A stretch of DNA of 64,000 nucleotides, from assembly GCA_963402885.1 (NCBI GenBank), contig OY727093.1:11977501-12041500 (forward strand). Reading direction: 5' to 3'. Shown here piece after piece: positions 49,401 through 61,815 of the stretch. Source of the DNA: Antedon bifida. Its lineage: Eukaryota > Echinodermata > Crinoidea > Comatulida > Antedonidae. The notes beneath the pieces were generated by a model, which ran no database searches, was not told the origin of the DNA, and saw only the letters and a program-made list of their open reading frames with translations. Made by a program: the position numbers and the translations under genes. Numbering within the stretch: the first letter of the stretch is position 1; every line of letters begins with the position of its first letter.

Positions 49401-52400
49401 GATTTTTATTTCATGTTATGATAATTTTGTTATATCTTTTCCAGTAGTGATTTGCGGATTAAATTAATGTTCTTGCGGTTTTTCAGTTGTGGATTTCTCT
49501 AGGATTTAACGCTACTGACAGCCGCACACTTCAGCAATTATACCATGCTGTGAAACTGATATTAGCTATTTATAGGCATGGCTTAGTTGGGTGATTCGAC
49601 CTCTTTGAAAAGGGCAGTTAGGTAGTTAGTAGGTTTGAGTGAAGCTGTATTTACCAATTGTGCCCCCTGACGTCATTGCATTCTTTAATATTGGACACAT
49701 TTCAGAGTATGATCAATCTTCATGGTATGCCAGGGACGTGTTAATGTTTTTTTAATTTTAATATTTTATTAAATTATGATATGAATTACACTAAATAATT
49801 ACTGCACAAATACAATTCTTGTTACTTTGATAGAATTAAAATCAATTTTTTGAGGCATTTTGATTTTTAAGGCATGATGTATATATATATATATATTTTT
49901 AATGTTATAAAATTGTAGACATTTTTGACAAAAAACAATTATCAATTTAATGCAAAATGCATATTAATATACCACAAGTATGATAAATTAAAAATAATAA
50001 AAGATAAGTAGGTCAGAGACACAGACAATAATCATGGTCTTAAAGATACAGTGATACTAAACTAAACTGTCAATATTGAAAAATGTAAAATTTTCCAGAC
50101 ATCCATTAGCATTTAAGAATATATATGGACAGTTTTGGGTCAGGATATTTTTACATATTAATGTAAAGGACATTTTAAAAATTAAATAATAAAATAAATT
50201 GTTTAATTTTAAAAGGATAATTATAATGTGTCACCGCATCTTTAAAGTATCATTAATGTTGTGATGACAAGCATTGACAGCTGTAATAGCCAATTGTAGG
50301 TTACAGTAAAAACATCTGTTAAAACTTAAAAGATTTTCATCGTTAAACCGTTTAATAGGGATATGAAACTACACATGGCTGTGAGAAAAAGAAATGTAGG
50401 CCTACAGAAGGTTGAAAATAAATTATTACAGCATATTAATTTTGTAATAATATTAATAATTATACTGTACCCATGTGGCTACTGGTTATACAGACAAAAT
50501 TATGGAAATATTAAATCATCCCAAAGTTACAGATTATTAAAATATCCAAAGAATGCATTGGCCACCTGGCATTGAATGTTGATCATTACGTCCTTGATAA
50601 TCATACTGAAGACATAGAAATCTCATCCATAATTTAATAAAAGTAAAATTAAAGCGACTAGACTTTGCACAAATAAAAAAAAACCTCTTTTATGCTCTAT
50701 TTAATCATTTTATTACTGAGATTATTTCAATCTTGATACAGTACTGTATTTAATCATCTACTATGCTTGTTTCACATCAACATAAAATGTAAAAACATAA
50801 CAAAACCTGGAATTATCATCAGCCTTGATTTAATAACTATGTACCCTAAAGTGAATCTAACCAATTTACTTATTGCCTCAAACATTTCTAAACATACTGC
50901 AATTTATCTGTTGTGTTGTGGAATGCCTACCATAAATTAACTTACTTTGTGATTGGGTAGACTAAATTTGATTGGCTAATAGTAATGTTCTCAGGGTTAT
51001 GTTTACTAATGTTATTGTATAAATAGATTCAACTACTGTAGGATATTTTAAACCCTTTATTTATTTATAGTCTATTATCATATTGTTGTTGTACACATTT
51101 AATTAATATATTAATGATATCTAGAAGTTATTTAAATTAGTCCCAGCATAGTTCCACGATCCTATTATTAATCCCAAGACATCCTCAAGTACTGAGAGTA
51201 GATATATATATATTTTTTTTCATATTTCAGTCAACAGAATGGGTACGAGTAAAAGTTCACGAAATGACCCCTCGCATGACGGACGTTGGACAAAATAAGG
51301 AAGAAGCACTACATCTCAAAGCACAGCACAATAAATTAGTAGAACAAATAGCAGTAAGTTAACATATGTTTTAATATATTAATGTTTTAATCTCATTTTG
51401 CTGCCTCCTAAGTAAGTGGTGTCAGCCATTCAGTTAACTTTCTTTCACACTGTACAGTCTTAAAAGACTTTTAACACCATTTGAAGCCTCTGTGTGACTA
51501 TGTACTATTTCAACCATACCAACTTGCCATACCATAGCAGGCTCTCTTCATTAAGGGTTCAAGTATTACAATAGTTCTCTTAAATGGCGAATAAAAGTTT
51601 CAGAAGACCTTTTCCATGGCAAATAAATACTAGTAAATTTGTTTGTGGTATGGCCTATGTTTCCAATCCGTCATTTAAAAATTCCCAGCCATAATTTACA
51701 TGGTGTTCAATAAACCTAATTTTATTACCAGTAATGCATAATCTCACATTGAAATGATGATTACTTAATTAAATACCGATTTTTAATTTAAATATATAAT
51801 ATTGTACAGTTTAAGTCATGGGTATAAAGTAAGAGTAGTTTTCTACTTTATTATAGTTCCTATGAAACAAGTAATAATACAAAAGTTCCTTTTAGATGAA
51901 TTATCACCATGTTCATATTTCTTGACCTTTAACATCTGATATGTCTGATTTACTTTTTTGTTTCGGTTAGTTACGATTCTCATGGCGTTTGGCTTCATCA
52001 AATTTCTTCATATATTTTAGTACTTTCATTGTTACATTGGTAGAAATTGTAGAGGAAATATGCAATAACATTGTTGCTTAAAAACAATAGTTAATAATTT
52101 AACTTATAAATTGAGCTATACATTTGTTTTTAATACTCATATTTGTTTGTGTTTTGTCCCTTAATAAGAGAAAGATTTTTAAAAGGGCTAAACTGTGACG
52201 TGCGAACAAGTTATTCTATTCAGCATAACTACATGCTTTAAATTGAATAAAATTTAGTATCAGTGTCTAACCTTAAATTTGTGACTAAATGTAACAAATG
52301 CAGGTACAAAAGATGGATATATAAATACAGTATTATTGTTATTAACAAAAAAACTGTTAGAGAACATAAAATTTCCAAATCACCTGGGTTGTATTTCAAA

Positions 52401-55400
52401 TTGCATTGAATCATTTTATTCCAATGATTAGAGATACATGTGTTTTTAAACTGCACATACACAAACTTTCATGTCAGGTGAGACTGCCTGATAAATTGAA
52501 AACATGAACCCACTTGGAAAATGCTTTTTAAACTGCAATTTCCAGACAAGAAGACGACATTAGATTCACCTCTTTGCAACGGTTTTTTGGATTTTTTTAT
52601 TATATTAAACTGACTTGTGGATCTCCTACTATATGAAAAATATATGTCTGAATTAATACCGTACATTTATTATAGTATTTAGGAAATTGAAGCCTGTAAT
52701 AACCTATAACTATCACAATGTTTCCATGATACTATATTATTAAAGGCCAGATGCAGGAAAACAATTTCTATTGATCATACATTCTAATTATCGATTTATA
52801 ATTTCCCCTATGTTTTATAATTTTGGGACTTTTATTGTGCTACACGATTTTGTTAAAAATAAGCATTTTCTTATCAGTTGGGGATAGTTGAAATTACACA
52901 GTAAAATCCCTATTCTCTTACACAAATGTTGTAAATAGAGAGGCATTTTTAAAAATTAACTTATAACCAAAGTTTTTTTCATCGTAATTTCTGTTACACA
53001 TATTTGTTTTACGTACATTTAACCAGATATCATATTTAAAATGATACATGTTTCTTTACTTTCAGTCACGGCAGCAACAGATTAATGCTTTACTAACACA
53101 AGGAGATAATTTAGTATCAACTCAGCAATTTTATAACGATGTGTATGAAGCCATGGCCCAGTCTCTTGGCGAGGCATGGCAAGACCTTAACAAACAACTT
53201 CAAGACAGACGCAACTTACTGGATGAGGCTATTAACTTCTACCAGCTCTCTGAGGATGTAAGTAATTTTTTTTGTGGAGAAATTATTTTATAAATTTGTA
53301 GTACTATTACTACTACTATACTATCGATGTAACTGTAACCATTAAAGAATTAACATTATTTTTAATTTCTAGTTTTCTGATAAATTAAAACGGGCATCAG
53401 ATGAATCACGAAGCCAGGAGATGCCAGTTAATGTTGTTGATTCTGAGTCAAGGTTAAAAAACCATCACGATTTAAAGAAAGGTAATGTTTACAACTATTA
53501 ATTTGCAAATATACAGCAATAACGAACATTGCATTCTTGTTTATTCTAAACATAGTTCATAAAGTATATGTTATTGTGTTGATTTTCAGGATTAATAAAT
53601 AATGAAATAATGTCAAAATTACTTTCTCTTAAGAAGCTTTGTTTATTATGCTATTGAGAAATGAACTATACCCATTCATGTTTGTGCCAAGGGTTTTCTG
53701 CAATCCCATATGACCTATAATAACCTAGAAGCCAATTAAATCTAATAGGAACTGAAATTGTGTGTGTATTGGGAGTAGATGCATTGTCATATCTTTAGCA
53801 AAGGCTTTGAACCAGTACAATTGATTTCAATGACATTTAAAAATCATCATGTTTTTCTTGTTGTGTCTACCTACATTGTCTCTATACTATTGATAACATT
53901 TATAATAACATCAGTAATGCATTGTAACTGATTCAAGACAATGTATAGCTTTGGTGATTTAATTGTGCAAATAAAAGGTTTGCACTCAAATATTACAACA
54001 CTTTATGTGTTTGAATAATCACAATTTTGAAACTTAACTTTTAGATATTTTAGCAACATCAATGAAAGCAATGAATCTTGGCCGAACTTTGATACAGAAG
54101 CTTAATAACATGACACCAGTTGACAGTCCAGTCGAAGACAGGCACGCCACCACCACGGCGTGTTATGCAATAGAGCGTACACTGGAATCATTACAGGACA
54201 GGAGACGAGGACTAGAAGATGCTTGGAATAAGCGCCGGCTAGATCTAGAACAAAATATAGTCTTATGTAACCTAAACCAAGAGGTTGATGAGGTAGGCAA
54301 ACTAACAAACAAACACACCTTGCTTTTATAAAATTATATTCTGTTGTAATATAGTTGTTTAGTTTAATATATGTTATTACATCAACATTTTAGAAGTTTT
54401 TTGTTTGTTTAATGGTTGGTTTACTGGTTTGTATACTAAGCAATCATTTATAAAATATTAATTAAAGTATGTTGCATTTAAACGTAATTATCCGAGCAAT
54501 AAATATGAAATATAAAAACCAACCCCCAAATTTGATGTATATGCCCACCTGCATAAGCTTTACACAATAATAGAGATTGGCTTTAACCAAAGTAAGAAAC
54601 CTTAAAAATCATAGAAATTCCTCATAGGAATATAATAGGTTTTGACATATTGATACTTTTTAAAGAATACGTTTTTCGAGTTTTCATGTTACTTTTCACT
54701 ATGTTGAAATAAACTAAATTACCTTGTTACACAATAAAACAGCTATGTAGTTTGACCCACAATAAATCATCAATCCAGATGTTAGTAAGCCATTTGCAAA
54801 CACATAAATTTGTTTTCAGAAGATTTAGTAGTTTAGACTGAAAACAACTGCATGAAAATATATGTGAAGTGTGTGTTGAATATGATATAAATAGTGTTAT
54901 TAATTAAATGTTAATTCTAATGAAAAAAAGAAGAAATATTTTCAGTTTCTAAATTTTCTAATTGTTCATGAAAAAAAAAATGAAAACAAATTTTATATAG
55001 GTTTTTATGCTTTAAATATTTCTATGTAGAAACATTAAAGAAGTTTTAGTATTTAACTTATGCAACCCTTATGAAATACTTTATTATAATAGACCATATC
55101 TATATTTTTTTATAGGTTTCTGATTGGTTTAAGTCCTACGGAGAAGTGCATTTTGATGTTGGAGACAGTATTGAAGCAACCCGAACACGACTTAAGGACC
55201 ATGAGCGCTTGCAAGAGTCGTTCAAGGTTTGTAATTGACAAATTCACAAGGAAAGATAAAATTAAAATCATATTAGTATTAAGGAAAAACCAATTATCAG
55301 TTTTTATTGTGTGTATAATAAGCTACAGGGAATGTTAGATCATTAAATGCCAGACATAAAAATAGACCAACAAAATGCCTGGGGTAGGCCATGATATCAA

Positions 55401-58400
55401 CAACCATATTTAGTGCGACGGTGAATTTCATGGTAAATCTATATTAACATTTTTGTTTATTTTGAGTTTGTCTGTTGGCATTTCGAAAAACGAGATGCTT
55501 TTGGACGCGAGATGCTTATTGACGAGATACCGTTTGACGTCATTGATATATATTTTATTATTGTACTCCCTCTGATGGAGTTATTGCAGAAAACCACTTG
55601 ATTTATGTTTGCGCTAATTATTTTTTGAACTTCTATTGAGTTATCCGTAAGAGTGCACTGCCCACCAATTGTTTCTTGTATCTGGTTGCCAAAAAACTAA
55701 ATAAACAAAATATATTCTTAATATGACATCAACTCCAATATTTAGAGTGGTCTAAATTATAAATAAAATAGTAAAAATTTTTTTTTTAATGTAAATATTG
55801 CTATATATACACTATTCAAATTAATCTTATATAATTATATTTCATGAAATTTTTAAAATTATTTTTTAGGAGGTTCAGACAAAAGTATCAAACATGCATG
55901 TTGAGGCAGTGAAAGTATCGCCCTCAACACAACACAAACTACAACTACTCTTGACCCAGACCAGAGGTGTGAATACCTTGTGTGATGACTTTGCCGAGAA
56001 ACTTAATAATTGGCATCAAATACTTACATGTACTTTGGACTTTATGGTTCATACTCAGATGGTAAGATTATATTAGTGTTGTTAAGTGCTCCCTATATTT
56101 CAATGTAAAATACAGCCTGTTCTCCTACCACCCTTTGGCTGGCCCAACATTTCTGAGTTTCTATAGAATCTGGTTGTCACAATCAGCAACATTTTCAGTT
56201 TTCATTAATTCTGTCCACTTTTATTGTATTAAATTCTGGACACAATTTTTTTTTAGTTATATAAAATAAATTGTTTTGTAATAAAAATAAACGTAAACAA
56301 CATACTGTATATTTTGCAGGCTATGGAAACACTCTACAAGGTGGAGGTAGAAATACAAAATATTAACCAACAAGATCGACCAAAATACTTGAGTACTATA
56401 CACCATGCTATTGATCCAGTCGTCCAAGAGGGCCAGGTGCTTTTGAGCATGCTCACATATCCTACACCAGGGGCTTCTCATATTCAAATAACCATTGACA
56501 AGCTACAGGTAAAACTTATAATATAATACAACCATTTTTGTCCAAGATTTTATCCAAGTTCTATGGTTATTTCAGCCCTTAATGTATTTCCAAGAGTAAC
56601 CAATATTAAGTCTGTTAGTTAATTAGACTCATGCTTTCTTTTGAAAAGAAAAAATACAAGACTCTTACTTATTTATATTTTTAGATGGAAGGGGACCGCC
56701 TTGATAATCAGTGCCTTGATGATCGTGTCCATGAGAATAGTGTAACAGCAGACTTCGAAGAGCGATATTCCGTCCTTGTCCGCTGGTTAAGGAATGTGGG
56801 TGATAACTACTTAGCCACTTACAATGATCCTGGTGACCAACTCACCACAGCGATGGACTTCCTTGAAGGTCATGAGCAGTTAGATGATGATATGCGGGTA
56901 AGTTCAGGCCCTGTTTGTCCTATCAGGCTAGGAGCGATTGCACATCTCAAAGAGGTGAAAATAGCATTAATTAATGTCCGCATTTTGGGCAAACAAGTTT
57001 AGTTTTACTAGCGAGGTTCCCATTTCTAGTATCAGCATCAATATTATTATGGTATGTAACTTCGGTTCTTCATTAGTTTCCTTCTCACTGCTTATTTTTT
57101 CTATTTGCCATAGTAAACATATCTTATATATTTCTACTCCCATCTGCTGTTATTATTATTATTTACTAATACAAGTACCACCGCTTGTAAATACCAGACT
57201 AGACTTGTTTTATTTACCCCTATTGTTAATCATACTATTGATTTATTTCTGCAGGAGAAGACGAAGGAAGTGGAGAAAGTTTTAAGTGCTACTGCTGATA
57301 TAGTACGCTCTGGTGCTCCGGACTCATCCTCTGTTCAAGAACGAGCTGATAAACTGCGCCAACAATGGAGCAGAATCACAATCTCAGTGGAAAACCGAAT
57401 ACGTATCGCCTTGATACTTGTGAAATTTCATAAACTTACTAAAGAGGTAAGATAAGAGTAAAAGCTTATAGTTTGATATCAAACTATTTTTTAAATGAGC
57501 AAGAGACTGTGATAACGTATTATAATAGAAATAACTATATAATATGAGTTTCAAAGTAACAATAAAATTTACCAATTAGAAATATATCAAAACATATGAT
57601 TTCAGATTATTTATTGACTTCTTGAATGTGCAATGTCCCTAAGAACCAGGAAAATTGCCTGTATCAGAAGCAGCTATTAGATTTCTTACTGTATTATCAC
57701 TATCCTTTTTTAAAATAATCTATTAAAGTTGGTGAATGCAATGGAAAACCTTGAAACACATCTTAAAATAGCAATAAACAGCGAAACACCACCACAGAAG
57801 ACCTCAAATTTGGAGCTTCAGGAACGATGGAACCATGTAATTGAGTTGTATGTCCAGACAGAAAGCAAAGGAAAGAACTATCTTTCTGAAGCTAACTTTG
57901 TAAGTTCATATTTATATTATATGTAAATGACATTCTCTTTCTAGTAAATTCATAGTAAGGCGAGAGTGTAACGTTATTCCATAACTAATTGAATTATTCA
58001 CCTACAGCTCTGTCTACGCTATCAAACTTTATGTGGAAAAAAAATCTGATGTGCCCATATATGAACACAATGATGTCATATCATTACCATATTTAGGCAT
58101 ATCACTACTAAGGCACATCACACTTTTTTGTAAAAATAGTTTGATAGTGTAGACTGTTTTAAACTGTGCAAACTGTATATTCACCTCAACTTCACTTGCC
58201 TAGCATTACTCTAAAATTTTGAAACACATGATGTACAGCAAACCTCACTATACTAAATTAATCTTGTTATAAACTTTTTTGTGTAGGTAAGAGATGATCC
58301 TTTAATAGTGCTGCAACCATCAATAAGCACAGTGGAACTTAAACTACAGACGTATGAAGAACATAAAAATAAATTGACAGACATGTTTGATTCATGGCAA

Positions 58401-60695
58401 TTAAACCAAACATTAAGTAAAGACTTCGCCAGCCAGTGGAAACAGTTTGTTGCTGATGCACGACAGGTATGTACAGGCAATAATTTGTAATTCTATAGAC
58501 ATTAAGAGTTATTAAAATAGATAGATTTACTGCATTGAATATATACAATCGATTTATAATTTGACAGACAATTAGATGGGTGGAGAGGGTAGAGGCAGAT
58601 TTCTTTCCCATGTCTGGTGAGCTTGATGGTGCTTTACATGATACAGACTCACTCCAAACAAAATTTGATGAAATACAACTAACTATGCAAGTAAGTGTTG
58701 CTTTTGCATATACTGTAACTAACATGAGCCTTTAATGGGTTTATAATTATTTTTCATATACTGTTTGAAGGTTTGCATGGCGAAGTCAAATGTTGATATA
58801 AAGTTTGCGGTACACCACGTATATTAGTACTGAGAAGAACTGTAGAGTTTCTCCTCAACAGTTCTTTTCAGAAATAATATACGTGGTGTACTGCAAACTT
58901 TATATCAACAATTACTTTTCAATTCATTCAATTTGGTTTTAACACAACTTATAAATTACCAATATTTAAATAAAAAACAATAAAGAAATTAAATTTTCCT
59001 TACAGAGAATTAATGCAGAGATTGAACTGCGGTTAAAAACAGCTGAAATGCTAGCCTTAAAGGGAGACACCAAGGGTGAGAAGGATGCTATCGTTGAAGA
59101 GCTGTTAGCAGTGCATGAGGGACTCCAGGGACGTATCATTGAACTTCAAATCTTACTGACTGTCTCAAAATCATTTTTTGATAATATGAGAAAGGTAAAT
59201 AAAATAGAACCCACCTTTGGGACACCCCTTATTAAGGTGATACTTTCCGAGTGTTAAATAAACAAGAAGCAATATATATTTTAATGCTATGGCTAACCAC
59301 TATTCTGTGTGATGGTCCCAAAGATATCCCTTTAAAAGTGTTCTACTTTTTTTTTATTTGGCATTCTATTTAATACAGTAGCATTGTAATTACATTTTTA
59401 AGGTGTTGACTTTGATGAATACAACTGAGCGATCATTTAAAACAGCTGAGCTACCCAGTAATCAAACACAAAAATCGGTGCTAGTCAAGCGACATGAGAA
59501 ATGTCGTGAAGAGATTATGACACTTTATGATTCAACAGCGGCCAGAGCAAATGAAGTTATTCAAAGACTTCAACAGTCTGTAAGTAAAAATAGTGTAAAT
59601 GATTTTAATTTTGCTCTTGTTTATTGAAACACATTCTTATTAGTATTACTCCAGTTTAAAATGCATAGAGGGCAGAGTATTTTTTTTAATGTAAATAAAT
59701 CATACTATTGTTATTTTATATAACTGAAATCAGTAAAGCATTAATGATTGACAGTATATGACTTTTCTGCATGTCGTACAATGGTCTAACCGATTCCATT
59801 GCTATATTTTACTAATTGAATTCTAAGTTAAGAAAATTGATTGTTTTTAGGAGAAGCATTCAGGTTCTATTCAAGAGGTAGAAGATGCAATGAAAGGTGT
59901 TGATGATTGCAAGTTACAGTGGTTGGTAAAATGGCGGGAGCATAGAGATAGATTAGAGTCTAGTCATCAGGAAACACAGATCAGCAAAGAAAAAATACAG
60001 GTAAATAAATCAACAAGCAAAGTACCTACTAAGTTCATCTCTCTCTAGATTCACAAGATCAACTCTCCCAACCTCATCAAACTGGCCTATGACAATTTCC
60101 ATTTTGAATATTAGAGTATAAAGCTCTGTCTACACTATCAAACTTAGGCGTCACACTTGCAATATGATCGTTTGTTGCCTACATTCCTTGTTGTTTTATC
60201 ATGCTAATTACTTCCTCATTTACATACAACCTGTCCTATTGGTATATAAGTACTCTTGGCGTTGTTTTCTGTTCTGATGATGAGAATAGTTTCTCGAAAC
60301 ATGTGGAGGCATTTTAGGCAGTTTGCCTATTTATCAAATGCCTCACAATCGTTATTTTAAATCTTTAAATCTTTATGTGACAAAAAAATGTGATGTGCTC
60401 ATATGTGGACATGATGATCTCATATCACTACCATATTTTAGCATATCACTACAATATTTGGGCACATCACACTTTTTTTTTAAACTAGACAGTGTAGACA
60501 GAGCATCAATGCAATGCATACTATTATGATCTATTATATATACATCCTTTTGGTTCAATTATTAAATCTTAGTTGATGCGTGACCTTGGTATGGTTGAGC
60601 TAGAGTTAAAAGCCATTGAAAATGATTATGGAGACTCAATTCATTCAGTGACACTGATTGTTGAAAAGTGTGAGGATATACTTGTCAATCTTGAG
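37463..60695 (+). CDS. SESTD1-like SEC14 and spectrin-repeat protein, extended rod (3' end outside window)
   Basis: 33 exons join in frame to 1817 residues with no stop: 37463-37631, 38737-38799, 40476-40581, 40825-40915, 41514-41612, 41730-41846, 42146-42293, 42801-43003, 43242-43364, 43710-43901, 44141-44255, 44370-44611, 44755-44877, 45064-45255, 45462-45649, 46080-46235, 46670-47111, 51231-51353, 53066-53257, 53373-53481, 54045-54292, 55116-55226, 55870-56061, 56320-56508, 56685-56897, 57255-57446, 57729-57899, 58287-58466, 58568-58690, 59006-59194, 59403-59579, 59851-60000, 60573-60695. The SEC14 domain (about 57-235) has LTEDFGGTLLYNHDEW, nearer SESTD1 (LTEDFGGSLTYDHMDW) than Trio. Later matches are WIIGPGEKLL, FGKDIT and LRTCEEDS. 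SESTD1 binds phospholipids and TRPC channels and acts in planar polarity. Vertebrate SESTD1 is 696 residues; the homologous part here ends near residue 775, and the rod continues. ATG 37463 has a good context. Confidence 0.85.
43395..43591. repeat. MITE with terminal inverted repeats and TA ends
   Basis: Left AAGCGTGGTTCCCACTAGCG pairs with the inverse of the right end (...CACTAGTGGGAACCAAGCTT). Arms are about 33 bp with a few mismatches, each bordered by TA (43393-43394 and 43592-43593). This is the layout of a Tc1/mariner-type MITE, in an intron of the SESTD1-like gene. Confidence 0.75.
47112..51230. other. Large intron of SESTD1-like gene
   Basis: This 4.1-kb AT-rich intron holds the candidate alternative first exon at 48082-48165. 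A short TA run lies near 49879. I see no other exon or recognisable element. Confidence 0.55.
48082..48165 (+). CDS. Candidate alternative first exon of the SESTD1-like gene
   Basis: ATG 48082 (G at +4) opens 28 codons starting MAAPGGVTAISTVAV and ends at donor GTAAGT (48166) in phase 0. That is the phase needed to enter the exon at 51231. The upstream 100-200 bp are less AT-rich than the surrounding intron, as expected of a 5' UTR. The product would be a rod-only isoform lacking SEC14. It is inferred from sequence alone. Confidence 0.45.
52743..53042. repeat. Dispersed repeat, copy 2
   Basis: It is collinear with 31272-31790 but shorter in its middle. Its end lies only 23 bp before the exon that starts at 53066, so it supplies the DNA just upstream of that acceptor tract. 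Confidence 0.7.
58007..58154. repeat. MITE family A, short copy
   Basis: GCTCTGTCTACGCTATCAAA at the left is mirrored by AGTTTGATAGTGTAGAC at the right. The interior shares CATATCA-TACCATATTT and GGCACATCACAC with the copy at 60123-60504. Confidence 0.7.
58791..58910. repeat. 120-bp long hairpin in intron
   Basis: The arm 58791-58843 (TGTTGATATAAAGTTTGC, then GTACACCACGTATATTA...AAGAACTGT) is the near-exact inverse of 58858-58910. There are about five mismatches over 53 bp and a loop of about 14 nt. It is a foldback MITE or a hairpin transcript. Confidence 0.85.
60123..60504. repeat. MITE family A, copy with internal insertion
   Basis: Ends GCTCTGTCTACACTATCAAA and AGACAGTGTAGACAGAGC are inverted. 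Compared with the copy at 58007, about 225 bp (roughly 60147-60370) interrupts it after CAAACTT. Homology resumes at CTTTATGTGA. The insert contains TGATGATGAGAATAG-TTCTCGAAACA. Confidence 0.7.
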
Positions 60696-61815
60696 GTAAG
60701 TATTTAATAAATATATCCCAAATTTCCCAAATTTCGCGAGTTTTTAGGCTTAGGCCTAGCCTAGAGATTCAAAATCTAAGATAACCCACTGTTTTTTTTT
60801 GCCAAAACAAACATGTTATTTCACAATTAACACTGTTGGCATTGTTTATAATGATGCCCAGCAATATAAACAAAAGCATTTCTTTAGCCTTTGTTTCACA
60901 AATTAACAGCCATCTATCAACTGCTAAGCCAAGCACACATTGTTGTATTGTAAGTGTCACACGAAGTGTCAATAAGAGTCGGGCAGTGTTCACCCACATG
61001 GTGAAAAGAACTTTTTATGTGAAAACGTTAGTGAAACACTGAAAATATTGTCTACTTTATTATTATAAATTATTGTAGGCCTAGGTAGCTAGGCTATAGT
61101 ATACCACGCTTGAAAAAAAGTGGCTACTGCCAGATGATGTATGCTCGAGAGTTTTATAACTTAATTTTGAAGTTATATATAGCACACCCTCTATTGTTTA
61201 CCCAAAATTTCAGTTTTCAACTTGAATATCACTGTAAAGTACTCAAAATTTGCCCTGTCTGTGACCAGCACTTCAATAAGTAAAGTTGGTTAAGGTACTC
61301 CAACTCCGTTATACGCTGGCAAATAAAAGATTCAGCTGTGCTATATATTGTTAGGAAATTCTATTGTTATTACTGTAATTACTTTTCGTGTTCAAAATGC
61401 GCCATGTGGTATATGCCTATCAAATAAAAAAATAATTCTGGACGCGCTCATAAACATGAGAAGAATAATATGAAATGAAGTCAACTCCTTCTACACAAGT
61501 TAACTATTGTAGGCTATAGAAGCTAGAGCTAGCTACACAATCTTTGCGTCGTGTGTGTGGATCTGATGACTAAGACGTGTAAAGTATCAACAACCCAAAT
61601 GCAAAGTTGAAAGATACAGAAAAAGTGCAATCACATTCATTATCTCTCTTCTAAATGAATGATTTGTTCTTGCAATACAGTATAATGTTATATCATGACT
61701 ACAGTGCAGTACAGTTTTAAAATCTGTTTACCTTTGTATTTGTACTTTTTCTTCGTATCTGTTTATTCCGTTTGTTTCCTGGATGTATGATTTTTACCGT
61801 TTTAAATACTTTTAG
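60696..61815. other. Intron DNA of SESTD1-like gene upstream of the retrotransposon
   Basis: It follows the donor GTAAGT at 60696. It has a TAGGCCTA-rich stretch but no recognisable exon, and no endonuclease domain belonging to the following element was found. Confidence 0.55.

Larger units (their letters stand above)
46670..60695 (+). other. Rod extension beyond vertebrate SESTD1 end
   Basis: Exon 46670-47111 is a Pro/Ser-rich linker with a duplicated motif (ASWKDAKGMVSPFT and ATWKDAQGMVSPYT). The exons after it encode coiled, Trp/Leu/His-spaced helices of spectrin type. I estimate 8 or more repeats here. From 55116 on, introns are all phase 0, and exons of 123 and 192 nt recur. Confidence 0.7.

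Noticed and set aside
49870-49905. TA-run at this and other sites (10697, 45980)
   Set aside because: Ordinary microsatellites with no further structure. No CRISPR-like array was seen anywhere.
1-60695. Idea that the two SEC14-group pieces are one Trio gene in permuted order through misassembly
   Set aside because: The right-hand SEC14 and first spectrin repeats follow SESTD1 (LTEDFGG, GPG, CEEDS), not Trio, so these are two genes.
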